DNA of 64,000 nucleotides, taken from assembly GCF_008693185.1 (NCBI RefSeq), contig NZ_VXKN01000005.1, positions 186,001-250,000 of the forward strand, read 5' to 3'. The DNA is from Acinetobacter qingfengensis (GTDB lineage: Bacteria; Pseudomonadota; Gammaproteobacteria; Pseudomonadales; Moraxellaceae). The notes under the pieces were generated by a model, which made no database searches, had not been told where the DNA came from, and saw nothing but the letters and a program-made list of their open reading frames with translations. Positions 48,515-57,648 of the stretch are shown in pieces. Within the stretch, counting starts at the first letter, position 1. Every line of letters starts with the position of its first letter. A program made the position numbers and the translations under genes.

Positions 48515-49600
48515 TTACTCTTGTGCAACGTTGAAGATGACACTCATGCCGACTTTAAGATCGGGGATTTGCTGGGCAGGCACCAAATGTAATTTAAAAC
48601 TACGAATATCATAACCACCTGTTTGTCGTGTGGTTTTTAGGGTGGCGAACTCACCTTCGGCATCAATACTACGAATATTAAAACGGGCAGTTTTGTTTAA
48701 TGCCGGAATAAATCCTTGCAGCGTTTTTTGTTGGTAAACCTTGGCATATTGATCTTCTCGAATATTTAGGCTAACCCATTGATCTTGCTGTAAAATACTA
48801 ATAATTGGTACACCTAGTGCGACTAATTCCGATTTTTCTCCATAAATTTTGGAAATTGTACCATTGACTGGTGCATGTAAGATGGTTTCTGCATCCAATG
48901 CATTGGCTTCTGCCAGTGCAGCTTTTGCAATTTCAACTTGTGCATCGGCGGAAGACTTTTGTTCTGGTGTGCTGCCACGTTTGGCTCTGGCATACTGTTG
49001 ATAGGCAGCTTCTGTCATTTGGCTGGCAGATAGGCTGGCAGCATGCATTTCATCACGCCGTTGTCGGGAAATAACACCTTGTTGATAAAGATTTTCTCCG
49101 CGGCGATAGGTTGTACTGGCTAGAGCTGCTTGTGCCTTCACGGCTTGCCAGTTGGCATACAGGCTCTCAATATTTTCCTGTTGCGAACCACGATCGGCGG
49201 TAGATTGTAATGCCAGTGCGGATTGTAGTGCAGCTTGTGCCTGCTGTTTTTTTGCGTTGACTTCGGGGCTACTTAGTTTGATGAGTAGTTGTCCTTGTTG
49301 AATGTGTTGTCCTTCCTTGACATAAATCTCTTCAATTCGACTCGGGACTTTCGTACTGACATGCAGGGTATCGGCTTCTACACGCCCTTGAATACTGACG
49401 GTTTCCGGTTGATAACTTTTCCATAAGCCAAAGGCAATCAAAGCCAAAATCAGCAGGATAAGCAGTATTATCAGAATTTTTTTCAGGACAGATTTTTTAT
49501 CCGAATCAGGTGGCTGGACAGTATTGTCAGAGGTAGATGCAGAATCCACATGAGGCGCTGCTGTATTGTTGTTTGAAGATTGATGAGATTGATCGTTCAT
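48515..49600 (-). CDS. HlyD/EmrA-type membrane fusion protein
   Basis: Periplasmic adaptor of 361 residues anchored by one transmembrane helix (ILIILLILLILALIAFGLW) after a ~45-residue polar, Ser/Asn-rich cytosolic tail. The lipoyl half-motifs (EEIYVKEGQHIQQGQLLIKL and ILHAPVNGTISKIYGEKSELV) flank an alpha-helical hairpin rich in Gln/Ala, and a beta-barrel domain follows. It should connect the permeases to the outer-membrane factor encoded just upstream. Confidence 0.88.
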   Translation of the reverse strand: MNDQSHQSSNNNTAAPHVDSASTSDNTVQPPDSDKKSVLKKILIILLILLILALIAFGLWKSYQPETVSIQGRVEADTLHVSTKVPSRIEEIYVKEGQHIQQGQLLIKLSSPEVNAKKQQAQAALQSALALQSTADRGSQQENIESLYANWQAVKAQAALASTTYRRGENLYQQGVISRQRRDEMHAASLSASQMTEAAYQQYARAKRGSTPEQKSSADAQVEIAKAALAEANALDAETILHAPVNGTISKIYGEKSELVALGVPIISILQQDQWVSLNIREDQYAKVYQQKTLQGFIPALNKTARFNIRSIDAEGEFATLKTTRQTGGYDIRSFKLHLVPAQQIPDLKVGMSVIFNVAQE

Positions 49601-49609
49601 ACAGGCGTC

Positions 49610-51109
49610 CTATGGTGTTCTGACAAGGTCAGTTTGGGGTTGATCAATAAATTGTCTAAATTCATCAATCGAACCGTGACTCTGTAGCAGCGTAGCAAGT
49701 GATATAACATATTTATAGGCATTGAGTGCCATATCGCTTTTTAACTGGTTTAATGCATTTTCAGCATCAATGACTTGTGTTGCTGTTCCCATATCTTCTT
49801 TAAATGATAGATTCTGGATACGTAAATTTTCTTGTGCTGCCTGTATATTTTGTTTGATCAGTTGGTGGCTGTGCTGAGCATCATTCATTTCGTTATAGGC
49901 TTTAAAAATCAGATTGCTGAGTTCCTGCTTGGACTTTTCAGTAATTAATTCTGCGGCACGGCGTTGCATTTCTGCGGACTGAATCTGTTTTTTACTGTCT
50001 ATTCCTGAAAATAAATTATAGCTTGCGACCACACCAACAACCCAGTTTTGTTTGTGATCCAGTGCATACTCACCAAAGGCAAAAACTTTTGGACGTTGAG
50101 CTGCTTTTTGCGCATTAACTTTGGCATCGGCCAGTTGCGTATCGGCCTGTAATTTTTGAATCAGTGTAGATTGCTGTGGAAAGCTATTTAATAACTGATC
50201 AAGCTGAAGTTGTGTTTGCAGATTGATAAATAATGGGGTGGTCAGTGCTGGCAAGTTGGTTTGTTGCAATAAATTCTGTAACTGAAACTGACTGCCTTGC
50301 AATTTGCTTTGGGTGGTTTGTAATAAGCGCAGGGCATTGTTGCGAGCGACTTCAAACTGCATGCGCTGTCCTTTACTAATAAATCCTTGTTGTTCTAGTT
50401 TTAAGGCATTATCCAGATGTTTTTGCATGGCATCTGCGTTTTCCAGACTACTTTGATATAGTTGCTGTAGTAATTGAACATTAAAATAGCTTTGAATTAA
50501 TTCGAAGCGATCAGTATCTTGCTGCTGTTGTGTGGACAGTATGCTGCGTTCAGCATTAATGTGTGTGGCAGATTTGGCTTTGCTGATTAAGCCGCCAGTG
50601 TAAATTGGCATAATGACAGAAACAGTCGGACGAAAAACCTGATCTTCCAGAGTAAGCGTAGCATTGTTGGGGATTTGATTAACGCCATTGCTAATCGCAC
50701 TTCCGGCAGTTGACGAAATTTGATCCACTACGTCAGATGGGATACCAATATTAGACAGATCATTTAGTGTGGTTCCAAGTTGTTGGTTTAGTGCAGATTC
50801 CAGTCCTTGTTTAAAGGTATTCAAAGGAATATCGACTTCATTATGAAAGGCATAGGCTCGTGCATTTAAATCTACTCGAGGTAAACCAAGCTTATCCAAT
50901 GAATCAGCTTCAAGTTGGGCAGCTTGTTGTAATGCCTGGCTGGCTTGTCCAGCATAAGAATGTTGAAGTAAATAATCTTCAGCCTGGATATAACTGATCC
51001 CTTCGGCATAAGTCTGTGAACTATAGCAGACCGTTAAGCTGATTAAATATGACGAAATAATTTTTAAAAAAGCTGAAGAATTCGCATAAAGTTGTTTTTG
51101 TTTTGACAT
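49610..51109 (-). CDS. TolC-family outer-membrane efflux protein
   Basis: Outer-membrane factor of 499 residues with a signal peptide (FLKIISSYLISLTVCYSSQTYAEG). It has two TolC-type repeats of long helices (QASQALQQAAQLEADSLDKLGLPRVDLNARAY; AQKAAQRPKVFAFGEYAL), the typical LP-RVDL and RP-V transitions at membrane strands. First gene of the exporter operon, with the adaptor gene nine bases downstream. A promoter should lie in 51110-51170; I could not place it. Confidence 0.9.
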   Translation of the reverse strand: MSKQKQLYANSSAFLKIISSYLISLTVCYSSQTYAEGISYIQAEDYLLQHSYAGQASQALQQAAQLEADSLDKLGLPRVDLNARAYAFHNEVDIPLNTFKQGLESALNQQLGTTLNDLSNIGIPSDVVDQISSTAGSAISNGVNQIPNNATLTLEDQVFRPTVSVIMPIYTGGLISKAKSATHINAERSILSTQQQQDTDRFELIQSYFNVQLLQQLYQSSLENADAMQKHLDNALKLEQQGFISKGQRMQFEVARNNALRLLQTTQSKLQGSQFQLQNLLQQTNLPALTTPLFINLQTQLQLDQLLNSFPQQSTLIQKLQADTQLADAKVNAQKAAQRPKVFAFGEYALDHKQNWVVGVVASYNLFSGIDSKKQIQSAEMQRRAAELITEKSKQELSNLIFKAYNEMNDAQHSHQLIKQNIQAAQENLRIQNLSFKEDMGTATQVIDAENALNQLKSDMALNAYKYVISLATLLQSHGSIDEFRQFIDQPQTDLVRTP

Positions 51110-51169
51110 AAAAATATGATCTGTTTGATGTCAGAAGTAGTTTTGATATTAACTTAAAAATTTTCAGAT

Positions 51170-51207
51170 AAAAACAGGATCTATTGAAATCTACAATAGA
51201 TCCTGTT
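51170..51207 (-). terminator. Terminator of metX-metW-Sel1 operon
   Basis: Perfect 14-bp stem AACAGGATCTATTG (51173-51186) / CAATAGATCCTGTT (51194-51207), 7-base loop, followed on the minus strand by a T-rich stretch. Confidence 0.85.
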
Positions 51208-51254
51208 CAAATCGGTACGTTGTATTCAGATTAAACAGAATAGGGATGATGTAT

Positions 51255-51845
51255 TTATTCGTCAGACTGAATCCAGCGATCTGCACGTTCGCGTGCCATA
51301 CGCATATCATTTTGGCTCAAATTTGCAGCAAGTTGTACAATCTTTTTCTCAGACATATCTTTAACTTTAAAATCCAGCATACCATCACGGGTGGATAATT
51401 CGTACCATTGATATGCACCTACATAATTCTTTGCACGCTCTTCCAGCACGGCCAGATTATAACTGGCACGGTTATCACCAAGTTTAGCAGCTTTCATTAG
51501 ATATGCTTTGGCTTGTTGTAAATTGCTTTTTACGCCCAAACCGTTGGCATACATTTCGCCAACATTGAGTTGTGCTGATGGAATACCTTGATCAGCAGCC
51601 TTTTTAAACCATTGGAATGCTTGAGATTGATCCTGTTTTACGCCAATGCCTTTTTTATAGCGTGAAGCCAGATAAAACTGGGCAGGTGCTTGACCAGCTT
51701 GTGCAGCCCGGGTCAATTGTTCAAGTGGCATCGAGGCATATTGGGCGACTGTGGTACTGCTAGACGGCTGCTGGGTAATTAACTCGGCATGTGCGGAAGC
51801 CGCAAAAATGGTCATTAAGGCTGTTGTAATGGCAAACTTCTTCAT
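51255..51845 (-). CDS. Sel1-repeat protein
   Basis: Exported protein of 196 residues: signal peptide (ITTALMTIFAASAHAE) and Sel1-like repeats, seen as APAQFYLASRYKKGIGVKQDQSQAFQWFKKAA and IPSAQLNVGEMYANGLGVKSNLQQAKAYLMKAA and a weaker third. Sel1 repeats form helical scaffolds for protein contacts. It overlaps metW by four bases (ATGA), so it is part of the met operon although its product goes to the periplasm. Function unknown. Confidence 0.87.
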   Translation of the reverse strand: MKKFAITTALMTIFAASAHAELITQQPSSSTTVAQYASMPLEQLTRAAQAGQAPAQFYLASRYKKGIGVKQDQSQAFQWFKKAADQGIPSAQLNVGEMYANGLGVKSNLQQAKAYLMKAAKLGDNRASYNLAVLEERAKNYVGAYQWYELSTRDGMLDFKVKDMSEKKIVQLAANLSQNDMRMARERADRWIQSDE

Positions 51846-52435
51846 AAGGCACTCACTCGATAAATCGCAGTTTCTCCAAATAAATTGGGTAAATACTTCA
51901 TAATCGGGCTGCCTTCCTGATTATCGTTAACAGCCAGTCGATTAATGATGCGAATGTTGTTGTCCTTGCATAACGCTTCAAAGTCTTTGAAGGTACACAG
52001 ATGAATATTGGGCGTATTGTACCACATATAGGGCAAAGCCTTGGATACTGGCATCATGCCTTTTAACGCCAAAAAGGAACGTGTTTTCCAGTGTGCAAAG
52101 TTGGGAAAGGTGATAATCGCCTCCCGACCAACACGTACCATATCACGCAGTAATATATCTGGCGCATCTACTGCTTGCAAAGCCTGTGCCATGACTACAT
52201 AGTCAAAGCTTTGATCAGCAAATTGTTTCAAACCAAGATTAAGATCCTGCTGAATGATATTTAACCCTAATCCAATCGCATTGGCAATTTTTTCTTGATC
52301 AATTTCTAGACCGTAAGCATGGACATCATGTTTATGTTGCATGTGTGCCAGTAATTCACCATTTCCACATCCCAGATCTAGTACACGGGTATGAGGTTTA
52401 ATCCATTTTTCTGCAAGTTGTTGATCTAAACGCAT
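51842..52435 (-). CDS. metW: MetW methionine biosynthesis protein
   Basis: SAM-methyltransferase-like protein (197 residues) that occurs beside metX in proteobacteria and stimulates homoserine acyltransferase. SAM-binding motif RVLDLGCGNGELLAHM, FDYVVMAQALQAV and the MetW-specific TFPNFAHWKTRSFLALKG are present. Three bases separate it from metX. Confidence 0.94.
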   Translation of the reverse strand: MRLDQQLAEKWIKPHTRVLDLGCGNGELLAHMQHKHDVHAYGLEIDQEKIANAIGLGLNIIQQDLNLGLKQFADQSFDYVVMAQALQAVDAPDILLRDMVRVGREAIITFPNFAHWKTRSFLALKGMMPVSKALPYMWYNTPNIHLCTFKDFEALCKDNNIRIINRLAVNDNQEGSPIMKYLPNLFGETAIYRVSAL

Positions 52436-52438
52436 AGC

Positions 52439-53590
52439 CTAGGCCTCATGGATGGGTTGAAGTGAACTGGTCAAAAAGTTACGTAAAGTTTTGACATAAA
52501 GCGGAATTGGAAACAAGAATGAATCGTGTCCCTGTTCTGCTTCAATATCCATATAACTTACCGGTTTATGATGCGTGATTAATGCATTAACGATTTCTTG
52601 CGAACGTGCAGGGCTAAAGCGCCAGTCCGTAGTAAAAGAAATGAGTAGGAACCGGCATTTGGTCTGTGCCAGTGCATCAGTTAATGAACCTTCAAATTCT
52701 CGTGCCGGATCGAAATAATCTAGTGCTTTAGTCATGATCAAATAGGTATTGGCGTCAAAATTACGACTGAATTGTTCACCCTGATAGCGCAAATAACTCT
52801 CGACTTGAAACTCAACATCAAATCCATACATAAATTTGCCGGATTTTAAATCACGTCCAAATTTTTGTTTCATGGCTTCTTCTGACAAGTAGGTAATATG
52901 TCCGACCATTCGTGCCAGAATTAATCCACGTTTCGGGTAACTGTCCTGTTCCAGATAACGTCCATGATGAAAATCCGGATCCGATAAAATAGATTGTCGG
53001 GCGACTTCGTTAAATGCAATATTTTGTGCATTGAGTTTAGGTGCACTGGCAATAATGACACAATTATGCAAATGGTCAGGATAGTCGATTGACCATTGCA
53101 ACGCTTGCATTCCACCAAGAGAACCACCAACAATCGCATGCCAGATATTGATTTCTAGTCGTTCTGACAACATTTTTTGCGTTTTCACCCAATCACGTAC
53201 AGTTACTAATGGAAAGTCAGGGCCATAGGGACGATTACCATTTTCCGGATTAGGTGAGGTCGGCCCGGTTGAACCGTGACAACCTCCAATATTGTTAATG
53301 GCAACAACAAAGAAAATATTGGTATCAATGGCTTTTCCCGGCCCGATACAACTGTCCCACCAACCGGCTTTTTTATCTTCGGCATGATGATAACCGGCAG
53401 CATGATGATGGCCGGACAGTGCATGGCAGATTAAAATGGCATTGGAATGATCGGCATTCAATGTGCCATAAGTTTCTACCATAATGTCAAAACGAGGCAA
53501 AACCCGACCACATTCCAATTGTAGAGGCTGTTCAAAACTAAACTTTTGGGGTGTAACCAGACCCACGGAATCATCAGATGTAAAGCTCAC
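52439..53590 (-). CDS. metX: Homoserine O-acetyl/succinyltransferase
   Basis: Alpha/beta-hydrolase-fold acyltransferase (383 residues) for the first committed step of methionine synthesis. The nucleophile Ser lies in [13 protein letters not shown], the catalytic Asp in [11 protein letters not shown] and the His in [12 protein letters not shown]. Whether acetyl-CoA or succinyl-CoA is used cannot be settled by eye; MetX with MetW often uses succinyl-CoA in proteobacteria. The start codon is GTG at 53590 and the ribosome binding site is weak (GGG). First gene of metX-metW-Sel1. Confidence 0.95.
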   Translation of the reverse strand: MSFTSDDSVGLVTPQKFSFEQPLQLECGRVLPRFDIMVETYGTLNADHSNAILICHALSGHHHAAGYHHAEDKKAGWWDSCIGPGKAIDTNIFFVVAINNIGGCHGSTGPTSPNPENGNRPYGPDFPLVTVRDWVKTQKMLSERLEINIWHAIVGGSLGGMQALQWSIDYPDHLHNCVIIASAPKLNAQNIAFNEVARQSILSDPDFHHGRYLEQDSYPKRGLILARMVGHITYLSEEAMKQKFGRDLKSGKFMYGFDVEFQVESYLRYQGEQFSRNFDANTYLIMTKALDYFDPAREFEGSLTDALAQTKCRFLLISFTTDWRFSPARSQEIVNALITHHKPVSYMDIEAEQGHDSFLFPIPLYVKTLRNFLTSSLQPIHEA

Positions 53591-53617
53591 GCTTAACCCT
53601 TATTTATTATCAATAAA

Positions 53618-53646
53618 GAAAGGATACCATTAATCGGTATCCTTTC
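53618..53646 (-). terminator. Terminator of leuA
   Basis: Perfect 11-bp stem GAAAGGATACC (53618-53628) / GGTATCCTTTC (53636-53646) with a 7-base loop, followed on the minus strand by TTTATT. It separates leuA from metX. Confidence 0.8.
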
Positions 53647-53691
53647 AATATCTCTAGAAAATTTCAGAAGATTTTAAGTCATGCAGGACCT

Positions 53692-55389
53692 TTAAACGGC
53701 AGAAGCTGCTAACTGATCAACATCAAGTGCATTCTTTTGAATTAAACGATTAATGCAGGCCAAAATGGCTTCAATCGATGCAGTGACAATATTGTCGTGT
53801 ATACCTACACCAAAACCACTGACAGTTTGACCATGAACCTGAAGCTCAATCATGGCTAATGCTTTGGCATCTGCACCATGTCCGATACTTTTTTCCTCAT
53901 AGTTCAATACATCTACAGGTAAATCCAGCGCATTTAAGATCGCTGAAATCGGTCCTGTACCCTGACCGGAAAGCTGACGGATATCATCACCAGCCTTGAC
54001 TTCAACTTCTACACTTTGTTTACCATTGTGATCCGATAATCGATAGTTGATGACCTGATAATGATTTTCACCAGTGTAAACATAACTTTGATTAAATAAA
54101 TCCCAGATTTTTTCTGCGCTGATTTCGGTACCGTGACTATCAGTATATTGTTGTACAACTTGGCTAAATTCGATTTGTAAACGGCGTGGTAAAACAATAC
54201 CGTAATTGGATTCAAGCAAGTAAGCGATACCACCTTTACCAGACTGACTATTGACACGAATCACTGCATCATAGCTACGTCCCAAATCTTTAGGGTCAAT
54301 AGGGAGGTAAGGCATATCCCAAATGTCTTGACTTTTCTGAAATTCAAAACCTTTTTTAATCGCATCCTGATGCGAACCGGAAAATGCAGTAAAGACCAAA
54401 TCACCTGCATACGGATGACGTGGATGAACTGGTAATCCTGTGCATTCTTCAATGGTCGAGATAATTTCATTTACATTTGAAAAATCTAGATGAGGTGCAA
54501 CACCTTGTGAATACATATTCAAGGCAATCGCTGCAATATCGACATTACCAGTACGTTCACCATTGCCAAATACACAACCTTCGACACGATCAGCCCCGGC
54601 CATAATTGCCAATTCTGAAGCAGCAATACCACAACCACGGTCATTATGGCAGTGTACCGAGATAATGACACCATCACGGCGTGCCAAATTACGGTGCATC
54701 CATTCAATCTGATCAGCATAAACATTTGGTGTGGATACTTCGACTGTAGCAGGCAAGTTCAAAATGACTTTATTTTCTGGTGAAGCATCCCAGATTTCGG
54801 TGACTGCATCACAAACATCTTTGGCAACTTCAAGTTCAGTCGCAGTAAAACATTCTGGACTGTATTGAAATATCCATTCTGTTTGTGGATATTGTGCAGC
54901 ATATTCCTTTACTTTTTGTGCTGCATTGACTGCAAGTTGTTTTGCACCTGCAATATCAACATTTAACACTTTTTGGCGGAAAGTTGGAGAATTGGCATTA
55001 TAGATATGTACAATTGCACGTTTTGCACCTTCAAGCGATTCAAAAGTACGTTGAATCAAGTGATCTCGCGCCTGAACCAAAACTTCAATATAAACGTCAT
55101 CAGGAATATGATTTTCTTCAATTAATTTACGGGTAAAATCAAAGTCAATTTGTGATGCAGATGGAAAGCCGATTTCAATGTGTTTGAAACCGATTTTCAC
55201 TAACATCTGGAACATTTTGAATTTTTGTTCGATGTCCATTGGTTCGAAAATTGCTTGATTACCATCACGTAAATCGGTACTCATCCAGATTGGTGCAGCA
55301 TTGATTTCATTATTTGGCCATTGACGGTCAGGTAAATCGACACGTTGGTACATACGGCGGTATTTTTTGCTTGGATCTTTTAACATCAT
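53692..55389 (-). CDS. leuA: 2-isopropylmalate synthase
   Basis: Cytosolic first enzyme of leucine synthesis (565 residues): acetyl-CoA plus 2-oxoisovalerate to 2-isopropylmalate. The HMGL-like TIM barrel shows [16 protein letters not shown] and the metal-binding [11 protein letters not shown]; the C-terminal LeuA dimer domain for leucine feedback ([32 protein letters not shown]) is present. Length fits the long form. Starts at 55389 (or the next ATG, 55386) with AAGGAG. A leader with a leucine-rich peptide and terminator precedes it. Confidence 0.95.
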   Translation of the reverse strand: MMLKDPSKKYRRMYQRVDLPDRQWPNNEINAAPIWMSTDLRDGNQAIFEPMDIEQKFKMFQMLVKIGFKHIEIGFPSASQIDFDFTRKLIEENHIPDDVYIEVLVQARDHLIQRTFESLEGAKRAIVHIYNANSPTFRQKVLNVDIAGAKQLAVNAAQKVKEYAAQYPQTEWIFQYSPECFTATELEVAKDVCDAVTEIWDASPENKVILNLPATVEVSTPNVYADQIEWMHRNLARRDGVIISVHCHNDRGCGIAASELAIMAGADRVEGCVFGNGERTGNVDIAAIALNMYSQGVAPHLDFSNVNEIISTIEECTGLPVHPRHPYAGDLVFTAFSGSHQDAIKKGFEFQKSQDIWDMPYLPIDPKDLGRSYDAVIRVNSQSGKGGIAYLLESNYGIVLPRRLQIEFSQVVQQYTDSHGTEISAEKIWDLFNQSYVYTGENHYQVINYRLSDHNGKQSVEVEVKAGDDIRQLSGQGTGPISAILNALDLPVDVLNYEEKSIGHGADAKALAMIELQVHGQTVSGFGVGIHDNIVTASIEAILACINRLIQKNALDVDQLAASAV

Positions 55390-55489
55390 GTCTAATCACT
55401 CCTTGCCTAGCATATTTTTATGGTCAATATGATGTGGCAAAACTATATAAAATCTAAAAATTGAAAATGGGCTGAAATATGAAAATTTC

Positions 55490-55523
55490 AAAAAATAATT
55501 TATGCGCGCAAAAAGCGCAGCAT
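55490..55523 (-). terminator. Attenuator hairpin in the leuA leader
   Basis: On the minus strand ATGC-T-GCGC-TTTTT-GCGC-GCAT is an 8-bp GC-rich stem with one bulged base (55502-55523), followed by AAATTA and six T residues (55490-55495). The 5' arm overlaps leucine codons of the leader peptide, so a ribosome stalled there would keep the hairpin open and allow leuA transcription. Confidence 0.6.
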
Positions 55524-55586
55524 CAGGAGCAATGCATGATGTTTTGCTGTCGATGAGTAAACAAAAAAGTGCTTCACAGTCATCAT
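55500..55586 (-). CDS. leuA leader peptide, leucine-rich
   Basis: Short frame of 28 codons: MMTVKHFFVYSSTAKHHALLLMLRFLRA. Six of its last 11 codons are Leu or Met-flanked Leu (TTG CTC CTG ATG CTG then TTG), and the cluster includes the rarer CTC. A weak ribosome binding site (GGTGA / TGGA) precedes the two ATG codons. It ends inside the attenuator hairpin, about 110 bases before leuA. This is the pattern of a translation-coupled leucine leader; it was too short for routine gene calling. Confidence 0.65.
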   Translation of the reverse strand: MMTVKHFFVYSSTAKHHALLLMLRFLRA

Positions 55587-55664
55587 ATTCCATTCACCGT
55601 TTAAGTGTGCCATGTCGTGAGGATAGGATATTCGGCTAGCGTAATACTAATTCCCTCTTTCTAT

Positions 55665-55693
55665 TTTATAGTTTAAAAGATATTTTATGAAAA
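55665..55693 (-). promoter_or_regulatory. Probable leuA promoter
   Basis: On the minus strand TTTTCA (-35, 4/6), 17 bases, TATAAA (-10, 5/6). Expected start near 55658, ~70 bases before the leader peptide. Confidence 0.5.
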
Positions 55694-55751
55694 TGTTTTC
55701 TTATTTTTGCAAAAAACAATGAAGTTATGAAAAAAAATATCGATAAATATC

Positions 55752-56858
55752 TTAATCAAGGTAAATATGGTCGTTATTAATGTCTTTTATTGTAGCTGTT
55801 CCCATTAATGCCATAGTAATTTCAAACTCCTCCTTTAAAATTCTGATCACATGAGCTGCGCCCAATGCCCCCGCTGTTGCTAATCCATAAATATAAGGTC
55901 TTCCAATCAGAACGGCCGATGCACCTAAGGCAATCGCTTTAAAAATATCTGTACCCCGACGAATTCCACCGTCTAGTAATAGTGGATAATCTGTCGGAAC
56001 AAGTTGCCTGATTTTCTGTAATGCATGTAATGGACAAATTGTTGTATCTAGAATGCGTCCACCGTGATTGGAAATAATTAATCCGTGGACTCCCATTTCT
56101 ACAGCTTTTTTGGCATCAGCAGGATGCAGGACTCCTTTTAGAATAATAGGAAGTTGGGTATTGTTAATTAACCACTCGATGTCATGCCATTGTGGTGCAA
56201 TTTTCATTAAACCATTAAAAAGAGGGTGTTCTGTGGGAGACACATCCGGAAAACTGATATGTGTAGGCGTATGTGGATGTTGCATATTTTCAGGCAGTTG
56301 AAAAAAGATTTTTCGTTCACGATCCCGAATACCCACATGTGGTGCATCAATGGTGATGACAATCGCTTGAAATCCTGATGCTTCAGCTTGTTTTATTAAC
56401 GGCAATGAACATTCACGGCTACCTTGCCAATACAGTTGAAACCATTTGAAAGGATAGTTTTGATTAACCTCTGTCATGGCGGTATTGCTAAAAGTGCTGA
56501 GAATATAGTTAGCCTGCATCACTTCTGCCGCCAGTGCGCTAGCGGCTTCGCCCTGAGGATGAAATAATTGCTGATGGCCAATAGGAGCCAAGAAAATGGG
56601 ATGAGGGTATTGCTTGCCAAATAAAGTAATCTGGGTATGTCCATGCGTCAGATCATTTAAATGTCTGGGAATAAGCTGAATATCCTGAAATTGCAGCAAA
56701 TTTTGTTGTACGCTAATTTCATGCATGGCGCCGCCCGTCAGGTAACTCCATGTTTGCATTGATAAGTGCTGGGCAGCCTGTTGCTCGTAATCTGCAATGG
56801 TTTGTAAGTTGGCAGGAATGTGTGTTAATGGCGGGAGAGGGTGCTTATTCACGGACAT
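55752..56858 (-). CDS. FMN-dependent alpha-hydroxyacid oxidase/dehydrogenase
   Basis: TIM-barrel flavoenzyme (368 residues) of the lactate oxidase/glycolate oxidase/LldD family. Visible are WFQLYW (FMN/substrate Tyr), IILKGV (catalytic Lys), GLIISNHGGRILD with the catalytic His and Arg, and LLLDGGIRRGTDIFKAIALGASAVLIGRPY for FMN phosphate. The substrate is an unidentified 2-hydroxyacid. It is downstream of piuC and the siderophore receptor. The stop codon of piuC overlaps the region; I take ATG 56858 with GGGGTGA upstream, and GTG 56870 is the alternative. Confidence 0.88.
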   Translation of the reverse strand: MSVNKHPLPPLTHIPANLQTIADYEQQAAQHLSMQTWSYLTGGAMHEISVQQNLLQFQDIQLIPRHLNDLTHGHTQITLFGKQYPHPIFLAPIGHQQLFHPQGEAASALAAEVMQANYILSTFSNTAMTEVNQNYPFKWFQLYWQGSRECSLPLIKQAEASGFQAIVITIDAPHVGIRDRERKIFFQLPENMQHPHTPTHISFPDVSPTEHPLFNGLMKIAPQWHDIEWLINNTQLPIILKGVLHPADAKKAVEMGVHGLIISNHGGRILDTTICPLHALQKIRQLVPTDYPLLLDGGIRRGTDIFKAIALGASAVLIGRPYIYGLATAGALGAAHVIRILKEEFEITMALMGTATIKDINNDHIYLD

Positions 56859-56859
56859 A

Positions 56860-57543
56860 TTAAACTTCACCCCATTGACGTAATAAGTTATGGTAATGAT
56901 TGGTCAAAGCAAGTGTTTCTTCGCAATCTCCGATTTTTTGTCGGAGTTGGATGATGGTCATATCCAGATTAAATAGCATGCTACGTTGCCAGTCATCCTT
57001 AACTATACTTTGTATCCATGTAAAAGATGCAATACGTGCGCCACGTGTCACAGGTTCTACTCGATGTAAACTTGTTGCTGGATAGAGGATTGCATCACCG
57101 GCATCCAGTTTTACCTCATGACTGCCATAAGAATCTTCTACAATTAATTCACCACCTTCATATTCATCAGGTTCAGATAAAAAAATCGTCATGGAGACAT
57201 CTGTGCGAATATTTTTTTGCTGTAATCTTGACCATTGAAAAGCATTGTCAACATGATTGCCATAAGTCCCCCCGTCCTGATAACAATTAAACATGGGCGG
57301 TAAAATATCTCTAGCCAATGCAAAAGACTGTACCAGTAGGTTATTTTTGATTGTCTGTGTAACAAATTGATTTAAATTGATATAAAGCTCACTTTCTGTA
57401 TTGAGTTGTAAGTTGTTTTTAATTTTTTGAGCCTGATGTCCTGCGGTTTTAGTGCCAGAAATCCATTGTTTTTCTTGCTGCATTCGCTCTCGAATATGTT
57501 GTACTTGTGCTTTGCTGAGTAAAGCTGGTACATGTAACATCAT
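56860..57543 (-). CDS. piuC: Fe(II)/2-oxoglutarate-dependent dioxygenase, PiuC/YbiX type
   Basis: Cytosolic non-haem iron dioxygenase of 227 residues. The double-stranded beta-helix shows the iron ligands His and Asp in YGNHVDNA and the distal His and 2-oxoglutarate Arg in SLHRVEPVTRGARIASF, with GGELIVEDSYG before. PiuC genes stand next to PiuA/Fiu-type siderophore receptors and affect uptake of iron and catechol-type siderophore conjugates; the substrate is not known. It lies 105 bases downstream of the receptor. AAGGGG precedes the first ATG. Confidence 0.9.
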   Translation of the reverse strand: MMLHVPALLSKAQVQHIRERMQQEKQWISGTKTAGHQAQKIKNNLQLNTESELYINLNQFVTQTIKNNLLVQSFALARDILPPMFNCYQDGGTYGNHVDNAFQWSRLQQKNIRTDVSMTIFLSEPDEYEGGELIVEDSYGSHEVKLDAGDAILYPATSLHRVEPVTRGARIASFTWIQSIVKDDWQRSMLFNLDMTIIQLRQKIGDCEETLALTNHYHNLLRQWGEV

Positions 57544-57648
57544 AATGTATACCCCTTCTTACGAACGATGATAATCAAAACGCCAGCTGTCTTATGGTCA
57601 ACTGGCGATTGTATGATAAATAAAAAGGCTATTCAGTAATTGTTAGGA

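Larger units (their letters stand above)
55390..55751 (-). promoter_or_regulatory. leuA upstream region and leader
   Basis: A 362-bp region without a full-length gene. It holds the probable leuA promoter, the leader peptide and the attenuator hairpin (separate entries). About 270 bases separate the expected transcription start (near 55658) from leuA. Confidence 0.65.

Noticed and set aside
55396..55593. 65-codon frame upstream of leuA starting MEYDDCEALF
   Set aside because: Other frame of the leader; it lacks a Leu run and runs through the leuA ribosome binding region. The 28-codon Leu-rich frame is better supported.
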